A DNA stretch of 64,000 nucleotides from Norana najaformis (Eukaryota; Annelida; Clitellata; Crassiclitellata; Hormogastridae): NCBI GenBank assembly GCA_964023275.1, contig OZ029919.1, positions 8,356,714-8,420,713 of the forward strand. Reading direction: 5' to 3'. The notes below the pieces were generated by a model. It worked only from the letters and a program-made list of their open reading frames with translations, ran no database searches and was not told the origin of the DNA. Shown here piece after piece: positions 38,101 to 46,260 of the stretch. The translations under genes and the position numbers were made by a program. Within the stretch, counting starts at the first letter, position 1, and every line of letters begins with the position of its first letter.

Positions 38101-38227
38101 TGAGCCTGGAGTAGCGTACCTGTTATTGTTGCCCGTTCATTACGGTGGACTGGCGATGATATTCCTTCATAGATGTCAGCTTTACAATCACAGACTACTT
38201 GTTCTTCATCGGGAGAGGCCAGTTTGA
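25053..38227 (-). CDS. TRAK1: TRAK/Milton kinesin-dynein adaptor, 13 coding exons resolved, first exon missing
   Basis: TRAK/Milton proteins link mitochondria (through Miro) to kinesin-1 and dynein. Exons, 5' to 3' on the minus strand: 38227-38120, 37306-37094, 34664-34588, 34324-34208, 33853-33768, 33021-32715, 32002-31928, 30656-30436, 29410-29246, 28791-28643, 27933-27784, 27020-26903, 26178-25053. Every junction has GT and AG and all phases close, giving 2,912 coding bases. The HAP1_N region contains IEETLKYF, QMTKTYDDIGAV and the CC1-box ELAARIGQ (AAxxG, which binds dynein light intermediate chain). A long coiled coil follows, then a Spindly-type SLALE motif, then the Milton domain with LRVMRTANAVKK and PEKLQIVKPIE, and LHQWQCLATPNLGGILEP. 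The Ser/Thr-rich tail keeps LAHTLGERGIRLEI, like the vertebrate tail. The known length fits the family (about 950-1,100 residues). The first coding exon must end in phase 1 and was not located between 38.3 and 44 kb. A likely single invertebrate orthologue of TRAK1/TRAK2. Confidence 0.95.
26903..27020 (-). CDS. TRAK1: TRAK exon: TYTFTMSKVAHPSD block
   Basis: Encodes LSTYTFTMSKVAHPSDF, aligned to the STFTFTTCRILHPSD stretch of vertebrate TRAK. Acceptor gttgcag, donor gtaagt, phase 2 out. Confidence 0.93.
27146..27312 (+). mobile_element. tRNA-derived SINE, copy 1
   Basis: Head with an A-box-like TGGTAGCCAATTGG (27153-27166) and B-box GGTTCAAGCCT (27210-27220), then a conserved body (GTAGGGACCTTGAGCAAGTC) and tail CAGATTCAGATTTACTAACC. 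Same body and tail as the copy at 32.3 kb. In a TRAK intron. Confidence 0.8.
27784..27933 (-). CDS. TRAK1: TRAK exon: LHQWQ/GGILEPRPG block
   Basis: Encodes LHQWQCLATPNLGGILEP and an acidic DPYSLSDYEED end, both highly conserved in TRAK. It is too short to stand out as an open frame but closes phase on both sides (donor gtaagc). Confidence 0.95.
28643..28791 (-). CDS. TRAK1: TRAK exon: Milton domain, PEKLQIVKP block
   Basis: Encodes SPESYMSTGSGSLCSDN and PEKLQIVKPIE, the latter a family hallmark. Acceptor tgttag, donor gtaata, leaves in phase 1. Confidence 0.95.
29246..29410 (-). CDS. TRAK1: TRAK exon: Milton domain start
   Basis: Encodes LRVMRTANAVKKTRAISSAP, aligned with the VRNINQVVKQRSL region of vertebrate TRAK, then a Ser/Pro/Asp-rich stretch. 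Phase 2 at both ends; acceptor tgcacag, donor gttggt (weak). Confidence 0.9.
30436..30656 (-). CDS. TRAK1: TRAK exon: end of coiled coil and Spindly-type motif
   Basis: Encodes ERYGECYGLLQEAQEEIRA and SDSLALELESSIRKNV. The S-L-A-x-E core corresponds to the Spindly motif that contacts the dynactin pointed end. Acceptor gcattag, donor gtaagc, leaves in phase 2. Confidence 0.95.
31928..32002 (-). CDS. TRAK1: TRAK exon: coiled coil, 25 codons
   Basis: Encodes GNAELERQVSMGIQTQREL, matching the ENEELVQHL... segment of vertebrate TRAK. Acceptor ttgaag, donor gtaagc, phase 0 at both ends. The acceptor polypyrimidine tract is weak, but the phase and the alignment support it. Confidence 0.88.
32277..32457 (+). 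mobile_element. tRNA-derived SINE, copy 2
   Basis: GGGGCAT head, A-box-like ATTGGTTAGAGTG, B-box GGTTCAAGCCT, body CGTAGGGACCTTGAGCAAGT, tail CAGATTCAGATTTACTGACC and an A/T-rich end. In a TRAK intron. Confidence 0.8.
32529..32683. repeat. 79-bp tandem duplication
   Basis: GCATCTGAACATTTGCACAT...CATTACTTTCA occurs twice with a 79-bp offset and a few substitutions. It ends about 30 bases from the TRAK exon at 32715. Confidence 0.9.
32715..33021 (-). CDS. TRAK1: TRAK exon: central coiled coil
   Basis: Encodes LQKKVKSLEQENILLK through QEKITQLLSQIVNLDKK, the central kinesin-interacting coiled coil. Phase 2 in, phase 0 out. The frame is also open for about 155 bases into the upstream intron (to 33176); family alignment and phase place the true start at 33021. 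Confidence 0.95.
33399..33681. repeat. 148-bp tandem duplication in a TRAK intron
   Basis: TATAGTATTATTAGTCTCAC...TTAATTGAAATAGAGT is present twice (33399-33546, 33547-33681), nearly identical. Copy 1 has an extra internal repeat of the GCATTTAAAACAAGT segment. Confidence 0.95.
33768..33853 (-). CDS. TRAK1: TRAK exon: coiled-coil linker
   Basis: Encodes IIELKHIVCVKNALLQAY followed by an acidic CESPESP segment, matching the RHELSMKDELLQFY region of vertebrate TRAK. Acceptor tttgcag, donor gtaagg, leaves in phase 2. Confidence 0.92.
34208..34324 (-). CDS. TRAK1: TRAK exon: CC1-box (dynein light intermediate chain binding)
   Basis: 39 codons containing KERDLELAARIGQKLL. The AAxxG core is the CC1-box seen in dynein activating adaptors (BICD2, HAP1, TRAK). 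Phase 0 at both ends, donor gtgggt. Confidence 0.95.
34588..34664 (-). CDS. TRAK1: TRAK exon: HAP1_N continued
   Basis: Encodes QMTKTYDDIGAVTHLLEE, a near-invariant stretch of the family. Acceptor attttcag, donor gtaaga. It enters in phase 1 and leaves in phase 0. Confidence 0.95.
35332..35354. repeat. (CA)n microsatellite
   Basis: Pure CA run in a TRAK intron. Confidence 0.9.
36160..36935. mobile_element. hAT-like non-autonomous element with internal tetranucleotide repeat
   Basis: The left end (CAGAGGTACACAGCCTCTTT, AGCCATGGGTCAAATTG) and right end (GGGGCCATGTGGCCCACAGG, TTATGCATTGCCATC) are imperfect inverted copies in the style of hAT MITEs (CAGGGGTxxxCAACCTxTTT ... GGCCCxxGGTT). The middle (36330-36680) is an ATGT/GGAT repeat. 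No transposase. Confidence 0.55.
36330..36680. repeat. (GGAT/ATGT)n tetranucleotide repeat
   Basis: Diverged tetranucleotide tract that yields open frames on both strands with Met/Tyr/Cys- or His/Ile/Tyr-rich products; not coding. Confidence 0.9.
37094..37306 (-). CDS. TRAK1: TRAK exon: start of HAP1_N domain
   Basis: Encodes LVSLIQEQLPRYVLRAD, DWIIQTP and IEETLKYF, the opening of the HAP1_N domain shared by HAP1, TRAK1, TRAK2 and Milton. Acceptor gagcag, donor gtgagt, and phase 1 at both ends. Confidence 0.95.
37465..37745. mobile_element. 5'-truncated copy of the GGGGTCGTCC MITE
   Basis: Shares CTGTACAGTCGGTGCCATAA, the ACCCCTAGCACAATT segment, CAGTACTCC and the right end TTTTAGATGACCCTC with the copies at 9.9 and 56.7 kb. 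Confidence 0.6.
38120..38227 (-). CDS. TRAK1: TRAK coding exon, most 5' one found
   Basis: Bounded by ttcag upstream and gtacgc downstream. It enters with two bases of a split codon and leaves in phase 1, which joins exactly to the next exon (the split Glu codon before ICYSDQD). It encodes an acidic, Cys-containing stretch (SPDEEQVVCDCKADIYEG) with no named domain. The frame stays open upstream to a Met codon at 38294, so an alternative start inside the intron is possible but unsupported. Confidence 0.85.
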
Positions 38228-39384
38228 CTGAAATTACATGAAATTCATAGGTTAATGCCAGGAAAACATCCATACCTGTTTTCTGTGGTAACACCTATGA
38301 CCTGTGTGGCTAATCCAAGATAAGTTACGTACTAAAATGAAAAATGGAAATCCTCAAACCAAGTCTTGATGGTGTTGTGGCTGACTGAAAATCCTTGGCA
38401 TGGAAGAAAATTTCAGCATTTTACCCCATTTCTGGATTCAAATTATTATTAAGTGAAACTGAAATTTGCTGTTAAGAAACCACACATTGTGTTTCAGACT
38501 ACAGGCTGCTATTGACAAAGGGATATAAGAAATGAAGATTTCAAATCAGACCAAACTCAATTACCGTTGTGCTAATTTACCTAATGAAGATAAAGCAAAT
38601 GAGAAAAGTTAAGGTTATTCCCAGATCATGATGCCCCTCCAAGAATAACAACAATCTTAAGGCTGACTTGTAAACACAGTTTTAAAAACCAATACAACAT
38701 AAGATAACCTTTATCCAAGAACAATGACAGAATAACAAACAACAACAGCAGAATGCACGTGTGATGTCTCTTGTCCTAAGTAAACCTCTCATTCAAATCT
38801 CTCACACTTCCTAAACTACTGCTAAAAAGTCTACAGAGACCAGCTTAAAAAGGACACTTTTACAAATAAACAGATGCATGCTCTAACATATTATACTAAA
38901 ATTCACATAAACATATATAACATATATATAATATACATATTTATGTATAGCATATATATTCAATTATACTGAAATTCAGTCAGCTGGACATGTCATGCAG
39001 TTCATTACATGCAATCAGTTGAGTAACAGAATCCTGCAACGCAGCCTACAACAGCCCAGTTCAAAATGGCTCTGCACTCAACTACATTTAGGTGGATTTC
39101 CATGATTCAGGCAACTTCAAGAACTCCATGAGTCATAGATGCATGTTACAACATAAGAATCACAAACAGGATGCAAGACCAGAGTCAATTCTGCACACAC
39201 AATTTTTCACTTAATGTAAACTACAGGCCAATGCTAAGAAAAACTCATTTATATTTAGGTACATTTTCAACTGAAGTATTGACTTGTACAAACCCATTTA
39301 TAAGGATATAATACCTGTGAAGCAATGGGACATCAAACAAGATTTATTTATTGACCTGATTAGTAAGATTATTTAAATATGTTG

Positions 39385-39560
39385 CATCTTAAGCTCAGTG
39401 AATACAGTAACATAGGCATCCATGCAAAGGTCTTCAGTTCAAATCCAGGTGACAACTAAAGTGCCCTAGTGTAAGAAAGCTGTACCAACTAGTAATTCCG
39501 GCACCAGGTCTAAATGGCTATTACACCTAGAGCTGGAATGCATTTCCCTTCATTATAAAT
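39385..39560 (+). mobile_element. Possible tRNA-derived SINE
   Basis: CTCAGTGAATACAGTAAC (A-box-like), then CAGTTCAAATCCAG (B-box-like, 39435-39448), then a CTAAAGTGCCCTAGTGTAAG body. Single copy in the window. Confidence 0.4.
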
Positions 39561-39827
39561 ATTTTCATCTATAACGGTCCACTGGCCAAGTGCTGTATGA
39601 CATTGCACAGACTACGTTGAAACTCAAAATCACATCTTACACATGACCCAGAGCCATGAACAGATAGCAAGGTCAAGCAATGTAATGTAACTATGTGACG
39701 CAAAAGTAAGGTGCAGGTAAAGCAACCATCCATTTATTACAGGTTAACAACAGCTATACTAGTCCTCAAGGGCATAGTTATTAGATTTTCAGCTTTTTCA
39801 AACACAGATCAGACAGCAAGTTTGGAC

Positions 39828-40000
39828 AAGCACAAATGTTGACAAATGTGTAAAGCACATTACATAATGCAAGCACAAATGTTGACAAATGTGTAAAGCA
39901 CATTACATAATGCAAGCACAAATGTTGACAAATGTGTAAAGCACATTACATAATGCAAGCACAAATGTTGACAAATGTGTAAAGCACATTACATAATGCA
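39828..40000. repeat. 43-bp tandem repeat, 4 copies
   Basis: CAAGCACAAATGTTGACAAA plus TGTGTAAAGCACATTACATAATG repeated four times with almost no divergence. Confidence 0.95.
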
Positions 40001-41527
40001 CCTTTCACTGAGAATGCCTTATGAACTGTTGTTATTACATTACCTAAACATTACACATTTGGTCCATATAACTGAAGCACTTTGGTGCAAGTCAAGTCTT
40101 GTCCAGAACACAGATTACTGACCAGGCCAGTTTGCAGACCAATTTCAAGACTGATTTGTAAAAGAATTTCATGTATGTATTAAATGTCTGGCACTAGAGT
40201 ATATCCACTATGACCCACAGCTAGACATATGTCATTACCACAACAGTTCATATCATAGTCTGCTTGTAAGCCACAGTGACTGCATGTTAACAGACAATAA
40301 GCATTTGGGCACATTTATAACTCTAACCAGACACTACTGCTTACACTGTATCTGTCCCTTTTCATTGTTAATTTTGCCACTAGCAATGTTATATTACCAC
40401 AAGAGGTCATATTATAATCATATGGTATGGTATTATAGTCATACAAAATCAGTAGATTTTACTGCAGTAAACATACCTACAATGCTCACAGATCTGATGC
40501 AAGCACCCAAGATCTTTCCCCTGGCTTTCTAAATGTCTTGCAAATAAACAGCTAACTACTCAAAATTTACCTGGTAAGAATATAAACAATACACGTGACA
40601 AAAGCACTGGTCACCAATCATAATTTCAGACAAATTTATACAGCACCAAGACACACAGAGATGCCACAAAACTTAATGACGTTAAATGCCGAAAAAGCAT
40701 TGCAAAGCCATCAGATCAGAGCAACAGTGTAGTTTAAAAACAAAATAATCATAAGAGAATCTCCTAGTTCTTTGCAGAAACAAGAAAGAACCACTTTCTA
40801 CCTCACTCTAAGCTGAGGACTTCTGCGGTCCCATTATCAATTGATGGTCACTTCAAGACTGAAACCTCAGCCCACCACCAGCATGTATGGATGCACCTGG
40901 CTAATTGCACAACTCCTTTTAAGAATCTCATAAATGTGTTAATAATCCTTTGAAGACAAGTTGAAATAACAATAAAAGGCAGGCGACTGTAGGTAAACAG
41001 TAGTAAATCTTAATACGATAGTCAATACACGAGCGAAAATGCCACAGAGAACTTCTGCACATCTTCATTTACATTCAACAGCATAAACAAGACCCTGATG
41101 AAAATGCACACACAAAAATTTCCATTTTTGCATTCAGCTTCCCAGCTTAGGTAACATATAGCTTTGACTTCATTAGCCACTCTTTTTTGAGTTCTATATA
41201 TGTCAGAACCATCATAAGTACTGTCCAATCATTTTTCACCTATATCAAATTATATGCAAGAAATGCTATAATAGCTTCCTGTTGGCAAAAGAATCAAAGT
41301 TATGATTCTACAGCACATGCAAGCCTCGACAGTTGGTAATGCCCACACACCTATGAAAGCAACACATACCAGCCTCAGGCCAGCAGAGTCAATGATTGCT
41401 GCAACCTGAAGTACATTCAGCCTTCTGATGAGTCAGACCAACCTACCAAAGCTATTTTCCATTTAAACAAACAAACTGCCTCTGTTGGCACAGTTCAACA
41501 TACATTTTCAGCTTACCTGATGTGTCT

Positions 41528-41650
41528 GATTGTGACAGCCTAGTGGTTAATGTGCTAGATTGTCAAGCCATAGGTTAAGGGTTCAATTCCCAACAAGAAC
41601 AGAACGATATTTTTAAGATTCTTTTCCACTAGTGCTCCTAGAAAACTTAA
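41528..41650 (+). mobile_element. tRNA-derived SINE, a different family
   Basis: TAGTGGTTAATGTG (A-box-like) and GGTTCAATTCC (B-box) at tRNA spacing, followed by non-tRNA sequence, so not a functional tRNA gene. Confidence 0.5.
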
Positions 41651-42149
41651 CTATAAAATGAGCACACCTGCTGTACACTGTTGGTAAGGAGATCATGTGA
41701 CAAACAAGAGAAATTACGTAAACCTGGAACTATTTTTCTACTAAGACACTCGACGAGGAGCTAACCTTTTGTATATCGTTAAACTGAACTACTTCTGTCC
41801 ACAAATTTTCACTCTGTAAACAACCCTCTATCTTCCATAAGCAGTAATGGAATGCAGACTAGATTATACTTCTTGAGTGTCTATAATCCAACAATTTCAA
41901 GTTTGAGCCTGCTGAGCCAACTCCACTTAAAATCCCTGGGTAAGTTATTGGTGTACAGGTCCCTCTGTTGTCAATCAGCATACATTTGCAAGTTTTTAAT
42001 ATAATAAACTAACTAATTAATATTATAAAAATCTGCCATTGGTGTAAGGTAATGACTGTAAGTAGACTCAAATTCTTCAATCTTTAGACTAAAATCTCAG
42101 ATTGTTTGATAACACCAGTCTCCCATCTTGTGCTTGCTATATGAATATC

Positions 42150-42800
42150 TATGACCTTTGCTAAATTTGTCCTATGCTTCATTATATTACTGCAGGGCCC
42201 ACAGCAGTCTAACCCAAACTCAATTACTGCAACTCACTCTCTCCCTAAACATCAGTACCACAAATTAAACTGTCTTTGTCCCATCCAGAATTCTGCAGTT
42301 CATGCTGCTGGAAGAACCCCAATATATCACTACATCACCCCTCTCCACATATCTTTACAATGGTTAAAAATTTCACAATAAGCTAAATACAACACAATTT
42401 CACTCACCAACAACATCTATTCTCAGTGTAGGCAAGTATGTATGCAGCTGTACATTTTACATAATTTCCTCATAACCTCTCAAGAACTCTTTGACCACTT
42501 TTCAGCTTACAAATCCTCCCACTTTAAATTTGTGTAAAGAACTCTGCTCTAAAGGCAATACTTTTCAAAAGCCTTACCATCACTCATGCTCTCACTCCTT
42601 CATTTCTTCGTCACAGTTACTTCGAATAGTGGCAAAATACCGTCTGTGGAATCCGGTGCCTTTCCCGTCTTTGTGATTGACTGACCCAAACTAAACAATC
42701 TCTGTTTCAGCTGTTTTATCTTGATTCAAGAGCCGTGAAAACCCTCATTCTCCCGATTTAGTTTTTGAGCGCTGCAGAAAGACAGAAGTTAGTTATGTTT
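42150..42800 (+). pseudogene. LINE reverse-transcriptase C-terminal remnant with 3' tail
   Basis: Encodes SLPKHQYHKL, IQNSAVHAAGR and YHYITPLHISLQWLKI, the usual CR1/L2-type ORF2 C-terminal blocks, then stops, then LLRIVAKYRLWNPVP. Frame is interrupted by several stops and shifts. The tail at 42735-42800 resembles the dispersed repeat at 6.4 and 20.9 kb. Confidence 0.75.
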
Positions 42801-43129
42801 ACGATTCTGATGAAAGAAAATGTAATAGTTCTAGAGTTCCCCTACCACCACAAGGGCATAGCTGAGCGCGTGTTCGACTTTCATCCGGCGCAGTAATTTT
42901 TCCTCGGCACTATACAGTAATATAACACACTTTACTAACCATTTAAACTATAAAAAACAAATCATCAACAACAAATTAGTTGTCCGGTATCGAGTCTAGC
43001 TGATTTTACAACGAGTAACAAATTTAATCGAAACTACTAAATAAAATCATCGATTGACCAAGAAATCCCATCCTTCACCTCAGAGTTTTACGGAACACCA
43101 GAGGAGCAAATAATGCAAATAATCTTCTG

Positions 43130-43480
43130 AATTTGTAAAGCGCTACTGTAAAGCTAATTGCAGGGCACCAGCTTATTCAGAAGCGCTGCTTCTGAGGGTT
43201 GTCCAAAGATGCCATGGGAAGAACAAAGGCGGGTTGCCAGAAGACCAGAGAGAAGGGGACAGAGCAGCTGTTACGGTGGGTTGTGTTTAGGATGAGAGAA
43301 ATGGAAAGGCGGCGGATTGAATGGATCAGAGTAAGATATCTTGAAAAGGTACGACTTCAGTTTTGAATGGAATGTTTGAGGACTAAAAGATAGGAGGTTT
43401 GAGATAGATGATGGTAGGTGAACGACGGAATGGGCAGAGAAACGGAGAATTGGCGAAATTCAGGAGGGAGATCATTTTAA
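43130..43480 (-). repeat. Dispersed repeat, reverse copy of the 20.7-20.95 kb block
   Basis: AGCTGTTACGGTGGGTTGTG and CACCAGCTTATTCAGAAGCG match the reverse complement of the 20.7-20.93 kb segment with moderate divergence. Confidence 0.5.
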
Positions 43481-43859
43481 AACTGCTACAGTATTAACGA
43501 CGGAATGGATTCAGTAGCTACCGAGATCAACTTCCAGTGTATCTAATTTATGACTCCCAACCACAGCGTTATTTCAACTTTCGAATACTTAAAAAAACAA
43601 TGCTAACTTGAATTTTAGTTTTTCCTTTACTGTCAGCTGGTTTTCTAATGTCTTTAACGATTACAGCTGATGAGAACCATATAACAAAGTATGATTTCTG
43701 TTGTGACGGCCTATCAAATCCATGTTTTCGTGTAATTTCTATGTCATCGCTCTGGCTTTACTTTTTTTGCTCTGTCAGTTTATTAAACTTTCTATAAACG
43801 TGAAAACATTGAATTTATCCTGAAAATTATAATTATTTCACAATATCTTGCAAACTATT

Positions 43860-44060
43860 TATGGCGCCACAAAATTTTAGGCATTAAGTCACGTGCAAGT
43901 CTCACAGCCAATCAGTTTTAAGAGCGCATAATTTCAAGTTATTTTGTAAATTGGTAGAAAATTCGATGATCTAAATTTTGTCTAAAATTCGTATTCAGGT
44001 GTGTTTTGAAGTCTTGACACTATTTAAAAGAGGATTCATCTGTTAGAGTCTAAAGATAGG
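43860..44060. promoter_or_regulatory. Candidate divergent TRAK/SGO promoter region
   Basis: Between the minus-strand TRAK gene and the plus-strand shugoshin gene. It contains an E-box TCACGTG (43889-43895), a consensus NF-Y box AGCCAATCAG (43906-43915) and a TTTGAA hexamer (44005-44010) that could be a cell-cycle CHR element. The hexamer alone is weak. No first exon was identified on either side. Confidence 0.3.
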
Positions 44061-44689
44061 CGTTTAGGCAGTGCACTGAATTAACTTACAACAAAAGGTC
44101 TCACACATACTACACCACGGAAGCGCGATTGATACGGGGCAAACTTTAACAGGAATATTCGTGAAATATTAGTTTTAGATCTCAGCACGAGCGCGTGCAT
44201 GTTCTTAGCACTGTCCTACTTAAAATTGACGCTTATGTATGCCTCCTTTGATTGGTCACTACTTTATAGTACCTAGCCACTGCATTTGTTGCTGGACAGT
44301 TGGTTCTAGCCAGTGCGTGTGCGTGCGGGCGTGTTTAGAATTGGTGATACCGAAAGATTGAACACGATTGGCCATCATTAACCTTTGATCTCCATTCAGT
44401 ATAATCTGTTTCATTATATAATGCAATACATTGACATTCTTGAAAACCAAATATATATATATCTTGGTATGTAATGAACATTTTTGTGGTAATTTTTGAG
44501 AAATGGCTGCTTGTGGTCGCTCTACTTGTAAACAGCGTGGCCACCCTAGCTTGCGATGGAAAGTAGAGCGCTGTATGCTACTGGAAAAACTATCAAATAC
44601 ATAAGTAATTAATAAGTAAGTAACATAGTAACACAACGTTTTTCAAAATGCTTTTATTGGTGTTAATTATTTAAACAGTCAGCTAAGTT

Positions 44690-45695
44690 TCTGTGATGGT
44701 TTGTAGCAAATAAGCTTAACTTAAACAAAACTAACTATATACTGTTCTGTTCACATCGCAAATCTGCTTCTATGTCTAACCTTTATCTCAAAATTGATGG
44801 CAAGGAAATAGTTAGTGCAACATCATCCCAATTCCTTGCTGTGTATGTAGATCAGCACTTAACCTGGAGTGAGCACTTTGCACATATATCGAGAAAAATT
44901 GCAAAAAATATCAGCATTCTGTCAAATATCCGCCACTGTATACCTAAGCATACCTTACAAGGATTGTACTATTCATTAATATTTCCCTACTTGTCATACT
45001 GTAACCTAACCTGGGGCGGTCCAGTTACGCCTCACGTTTAAAGCCCTTGCAAGTCCTCCAGAAACGTGTACTGCGCACTGTTCATTTACTACCATGGTTT
45101 GCAAGTACTAAGTCCATATTTAATTCACACAACATATTACGCCTAGAGAACATCACCAGGTACCAAATTGGTTTATTCATGTACCGCTACCATCACCGAT
45201 TATTACCTGTGACCTTTGATAACTTCTTCCGGCAAGGTACATCGATACACAGCCATAACACTAGGTCCTCCAGGCATTACCGTTACCATGGAGCTCGTAT
45301 TAATGTAATGAAGTTCTTTATCAAATGTTCTGGCCCTAAATTATGAAATACTCTTCCACCTGACCTCACTCAAGTTCCTGGCCTTGGTCTCTTTAAGGCA
45401 CACTTGAAACGCCACTTATTGTTCTCACAAATTTGAATTGTTTACATGATTTATCACTGTTTCACTTTGTACTGCACTGTTTGGGTTCATTTTGTATAAA
45501 ATTAAACTTGACTTTGAATCAGTTTTGGGCTTACATGCCATATTGCATTAACCGCCTGTATGTCAATCATGTGAAAGGGTAATCCATATTATAGTGGGAC
45601 ATTTGCCCTTTGATGCACTTGTAATAGTTTCAGTGAAACTTGTAACTGTGTAGATTGTTGGTGATTCAATAAACAAATTCAATTCAAATTCGATG
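44690..45695 (+). pseudogene. Jockey/CR1-like LINE 3' fragment, broken ORF2
   Basis: The C-terminal third of a reverse transcriptase: ANKLNLNKTNYILF, then FLAVYVDQHLTWSEHFAHIS, LSNIRHCIPKHTLQGLYYSL and FPYLSYCNLTWGG. There is a frame change near 45035-45047, then NTRSSRHYRYHGAR, and an in-frame stop within the final ...KL(stop)NTLPP block. It ends at 45660-45695 in an AATAAACAAATTCAATTCAA tail. 5'-truncated and inactive; sits upstream of the first shugoshin coding exon. Confidence 0.85.
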
Positions 45696-46094
45696 CATGT
45701 AAGAATGCTTGAGAAAAAAGTTCTCTCGAAATTCCTTTTTTCCAAATGAACTCCTGCAGATATGTTTAGAAATAAACCATGATTTGTAAAAAATTATCTT
45801 TAATTTGCATTTAGCATGCATCCACTTCGAATTTGATGTGATATAATACTTGGAAGCAAAATTTGATGCTCACAGATATTTTTTCTGGTGTTGTGCATGT
45901 TTTGGGAATCACTTCCTGATTAATTACTTATGTTTACCTAAGGAAGTCCCATATTCTAAACCTGAGTAATATCATGCTGGGCTGCACTACTGTGATTGGT
46001 TTTGGTAAACAAATTAAGTGCTCTTGACCTTATATGTTGTTTTTTGGTGTCACTAACTGAATATTCTTAATTCAGGTTCAAGATAAGATTGACC

Positions 46095-46260
46095 ATGGAG
46101 ACCGAGGAACTTCCTGTTGCACCAAGCAACGTTGCCACACCAAGCAACGTTGCCACACCCAAAGCTGGTTCTATTCTCAAAGAGAAGAAGAAAAAGTTGA
46201 AGGCTGTATTTCGAAAACGACATCATGGACTGGGAAATTTGTCAGTTCGAAACAGCACCC
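46095..46260 (+). CDS. SGO1: Shugoshin first coding exon
   Basis: Starts at ATG in a good Kozak context (GACCATGG). It contains a 21-base in-frame direct repeat (APSNVAT/TPSNVAT) and the basic stretch ILKEKKKKLKAVFRKRHHGL that precedes the coiled coil. Donor gttagt, phase 1. Confidence 0.85.

Larger units (their letters stand above)
38228..42100. other. TRAK 5' intron region, no coding exon recognised
   Basis: AT-rich and repeat-bearing. It should contain, or lie before, the TRAK first exon, which I could not find. Holds the 43-bp tandem repeat and two SINE-like sequences. Confidence 0.4.

Noticed and set aside
42841-42900. Possible TRAK first exon (minus-strand ATG reading MKVEHALSYALVV)
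   Set aside because: The available donors are in phase 0, whereas the next exon requires phase 1.
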